A DNA stretch of 64,000 bases from Linepithema humile. Taxonomy: Eukaryota; Arthropoda; Insecta; Hymenoptera; Formicidae. Under the pieces are notes generated by a model that was given only the letters and a program-made list of their open reading frames with translations, ran no database searches and was not told the origin of the DNA. Within the stretch, counting starts at the first letter, position 1. Every line of letters starts with the position of its first letter. Both the position numbers and the translations under genes were made by a program. Location: assembly GCF_040581485.1 (NCBI RefSeq), contig NC_090132.1, forward strand, positions 18,905,411-18,969,410. The letters run 5' to 3'. Below are positions 62,383-64,000 of the stretch, piece by piece.

Positions 62383-63848
62383 GTACTTGCACGATCGATC
62401 GTGCCCTGCTCACCGAGCTCAGACAATAATTCCTTTCTAAATAGATACATATTTAGTAGCCTAAGTGGTCAGGATCGGCGAGCCCAGCACGATCGATTCG
62501 TCTCAACTCGATCCTCGTGTCTAATGAAGCGCTCAGCTGATTTCCAAAACGCGTATATTGTACTTAAAATGCATTTATACAACGCTGCGATCGAGTCGGG
62601 TTTAATTTTTATCACATTTATTGTGATCCATTTATATTTAATACTGATTACAAGTGAAAATTTTCATGAAAATTTATTAATAACTTACGAGTATTATTCT
62701 TACATAAATTAATAAATTCCATTCAAATACGTCCATTAATTTTTGCCTAGACTTCTCGATTTTAAGGAAGAAGCTGGCAATAATTTTTATTGAAATATAC
62801 CGTTATATTTATTGATTATTGAAGAAAGTATAATGTAATGAACATAATAATGTAAAATAATTTTGATAATCACTCTACTTATCACTTTACCTACTGAAAG
62901 CCTATTAATAGGCTATTAACAGGCAGCTTCCGATAAGTAAAGTGTCAATATCCGGCTATTGTCGAATTAATCAATAGTTTTTTGATCAAAGCTCTAACCG
63001 TGCCGTTATACAATAAATAATAATCACGGCAATCGAATATGATTTCAATTTTTATTGCAAAATTATTCGTTCTCAGGAAATACGCCTATTATCCGAACAC
63101 TGCCTCATTTCAACAAGCAATTATCGACCCGACTCGATCTTTCATATCCGTTAATCAACGATTGCGAATAAAAACACCGATTATAACGCACACATTTCTA
63201 TAGATCGAATGATCTGTATTTATAATCCTCGCAGTGTGTTTCGTTTTTGTCTTTCATATTTAATTTATTTATATATCATATACGACACTCGTCCGCCATC
63301 CCTGACGCTTCGTTATTAGAGAGAACGGTCTCAGTGGCGAGACAATAATGCAAGACAATCGCGTATTTTCTATATACCGAATCTATCATCGAGAATTGAA
63401 TCTTTAGTTGTCTCGCCATTCGGACGATAGCGATATCAACGACATTGTTTTTTTTTTTCCTTTGAGGTATACTCTGTAACGTTGATTGTATGGGTAAAGC
63501 ATAATGATTGTAATACTATAGCCATTTATAATAAAATATCCTTTTCTTAAATTTCTATGCCGATGTGATGGAATATATCTCCAATATCAAAGAAGCTTCA
63601 GCTTGAATCCATTCGTTCTTTACTATATTTCACTTACTTACGTACATGTGTTCTCAAAAAACTAGTTATGTTCCGATACCTTTCGGTTTTGCGTTTATTT
63701 CCATTTCACGAAAGATTCATTATATTTCTGATTCATACATTTATATACTCATATATTATTCAAGCGTTTCCCATTTTGAATAGAAAATCGACTTTTATCA
63801 CATAGTTTTGCTAGTCACATTTTTTGGAAATTATCGATGTATTCTATG

Positions 63849-63916
63849 TTTTCATTTATGAAACACTTTTAACACACAACTAGTTTTCATTTATGACACT
63901 TTTAACACACAACTAG
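63849..63916. repeat. Tandem duplication of a 33-35-bp unit
   Basis: TTTTCATTTATGA, then CACTTTTAACACACAACTAG, occurs twice in a row; the first copy has two extra A bases. Confidence 0.85.
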
Positions 63917-64000
63917 ATAATATCTATTGCCTAAAAATATGCCATAAAACTATCTAAAAGAAATAGTTCTAATTTATTAAATGTCTTTTAGAGATCTAAA

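Larger units (their letters stand above)
57947..64000 (+). other. Lrch 3' UTR/flank, no gene seen
   Basis: Six kilobases of mixed composition after the Lrch stop without splice-linked coding frames. AATAAA signals occur, for example near 63530. The Lrch 3' UTR may extend far into it. A perfect 10-bp hairpin lies at 62359-62382 and a short duplication at 63849-63916. A promoter of a gene beyond the right edge cannot be excluded. Confidence 0.45.

Overview
The window reads as a piece of an insect nuclear genome, most likely an ant or another hymenopteran. The evidence is AT-rich DNA, GT-AG introns of mostly 60-1000 bases, four insect-type multi-exon genes in conserved form, a short CCTAA-type (insect TTAGG telomere) run, and remnants of R1-clade LINEs, Penelope-like elements (PLEs) and a Tc1/mariner MITE. 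The organism call is inference. No sequence search was possible, so exon models come from open frame, splice sites and phase agreement read by eye.

Layout. (1) 34-5127, minus: a PWWP plus integrase-binding-domain chromatin reader (LEDGF/HDGF family, fly Jasper type). It has ten exons and runs off the left edge. A foldback element of about 1.05 kb lies in one intron. (2) 5128-7118: a divergent promoter region with a perfect palindrome, a probable non-coding first exon, and a 5' intron holding a 124-bp x3 tandem repeat. (3) 7119-11121, plus: a complete type II BMP receptor serine/threonine kinase (wishful thinking/BMPR2 type, 958 aa, 11 coding exons). (4) 11122-21556: about 10 kb without host genes, dominated by nested repeats. 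A 203-bp sequence occurs at 13008 and, inverted, at 21246. Between the two copies lie two R1-like LINE 3' ends, a 752-bp tandem array (13883-18597) whose units carry an exon-like open frame with splice sites on the minus strand, and a 5'-truncated PLE with a GIY-YIG endonuclease remnant. (5) 21557-24551, plus: complete mitochondrial elongation factor G1 (747 aa, 9 exons). (6) 25464-57946, plus: complete Lrch (leucine-rich repeats plus calponin-homology domain, 784 aa, 13 exons). Its first intron is 24,974 bases and holds a MITE, several strong hairpins and a possible structured RNA. (7) 57947-64000: Lrch 3' UTR or flank, no further gene seen.

The host genes do not form a pathway: histone-mark reading, BMP signalling, mitochondrial translation and cortical cytoskeleton. 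The least explained material is the 752-bp array, a recurring hammerhead-ribozyme-like motif (CUGAAGA / stem / GAAAC / GUA) seen four times in PLE-related DNA, and the structured segment at 33007-33140 in Lrch intron 1.
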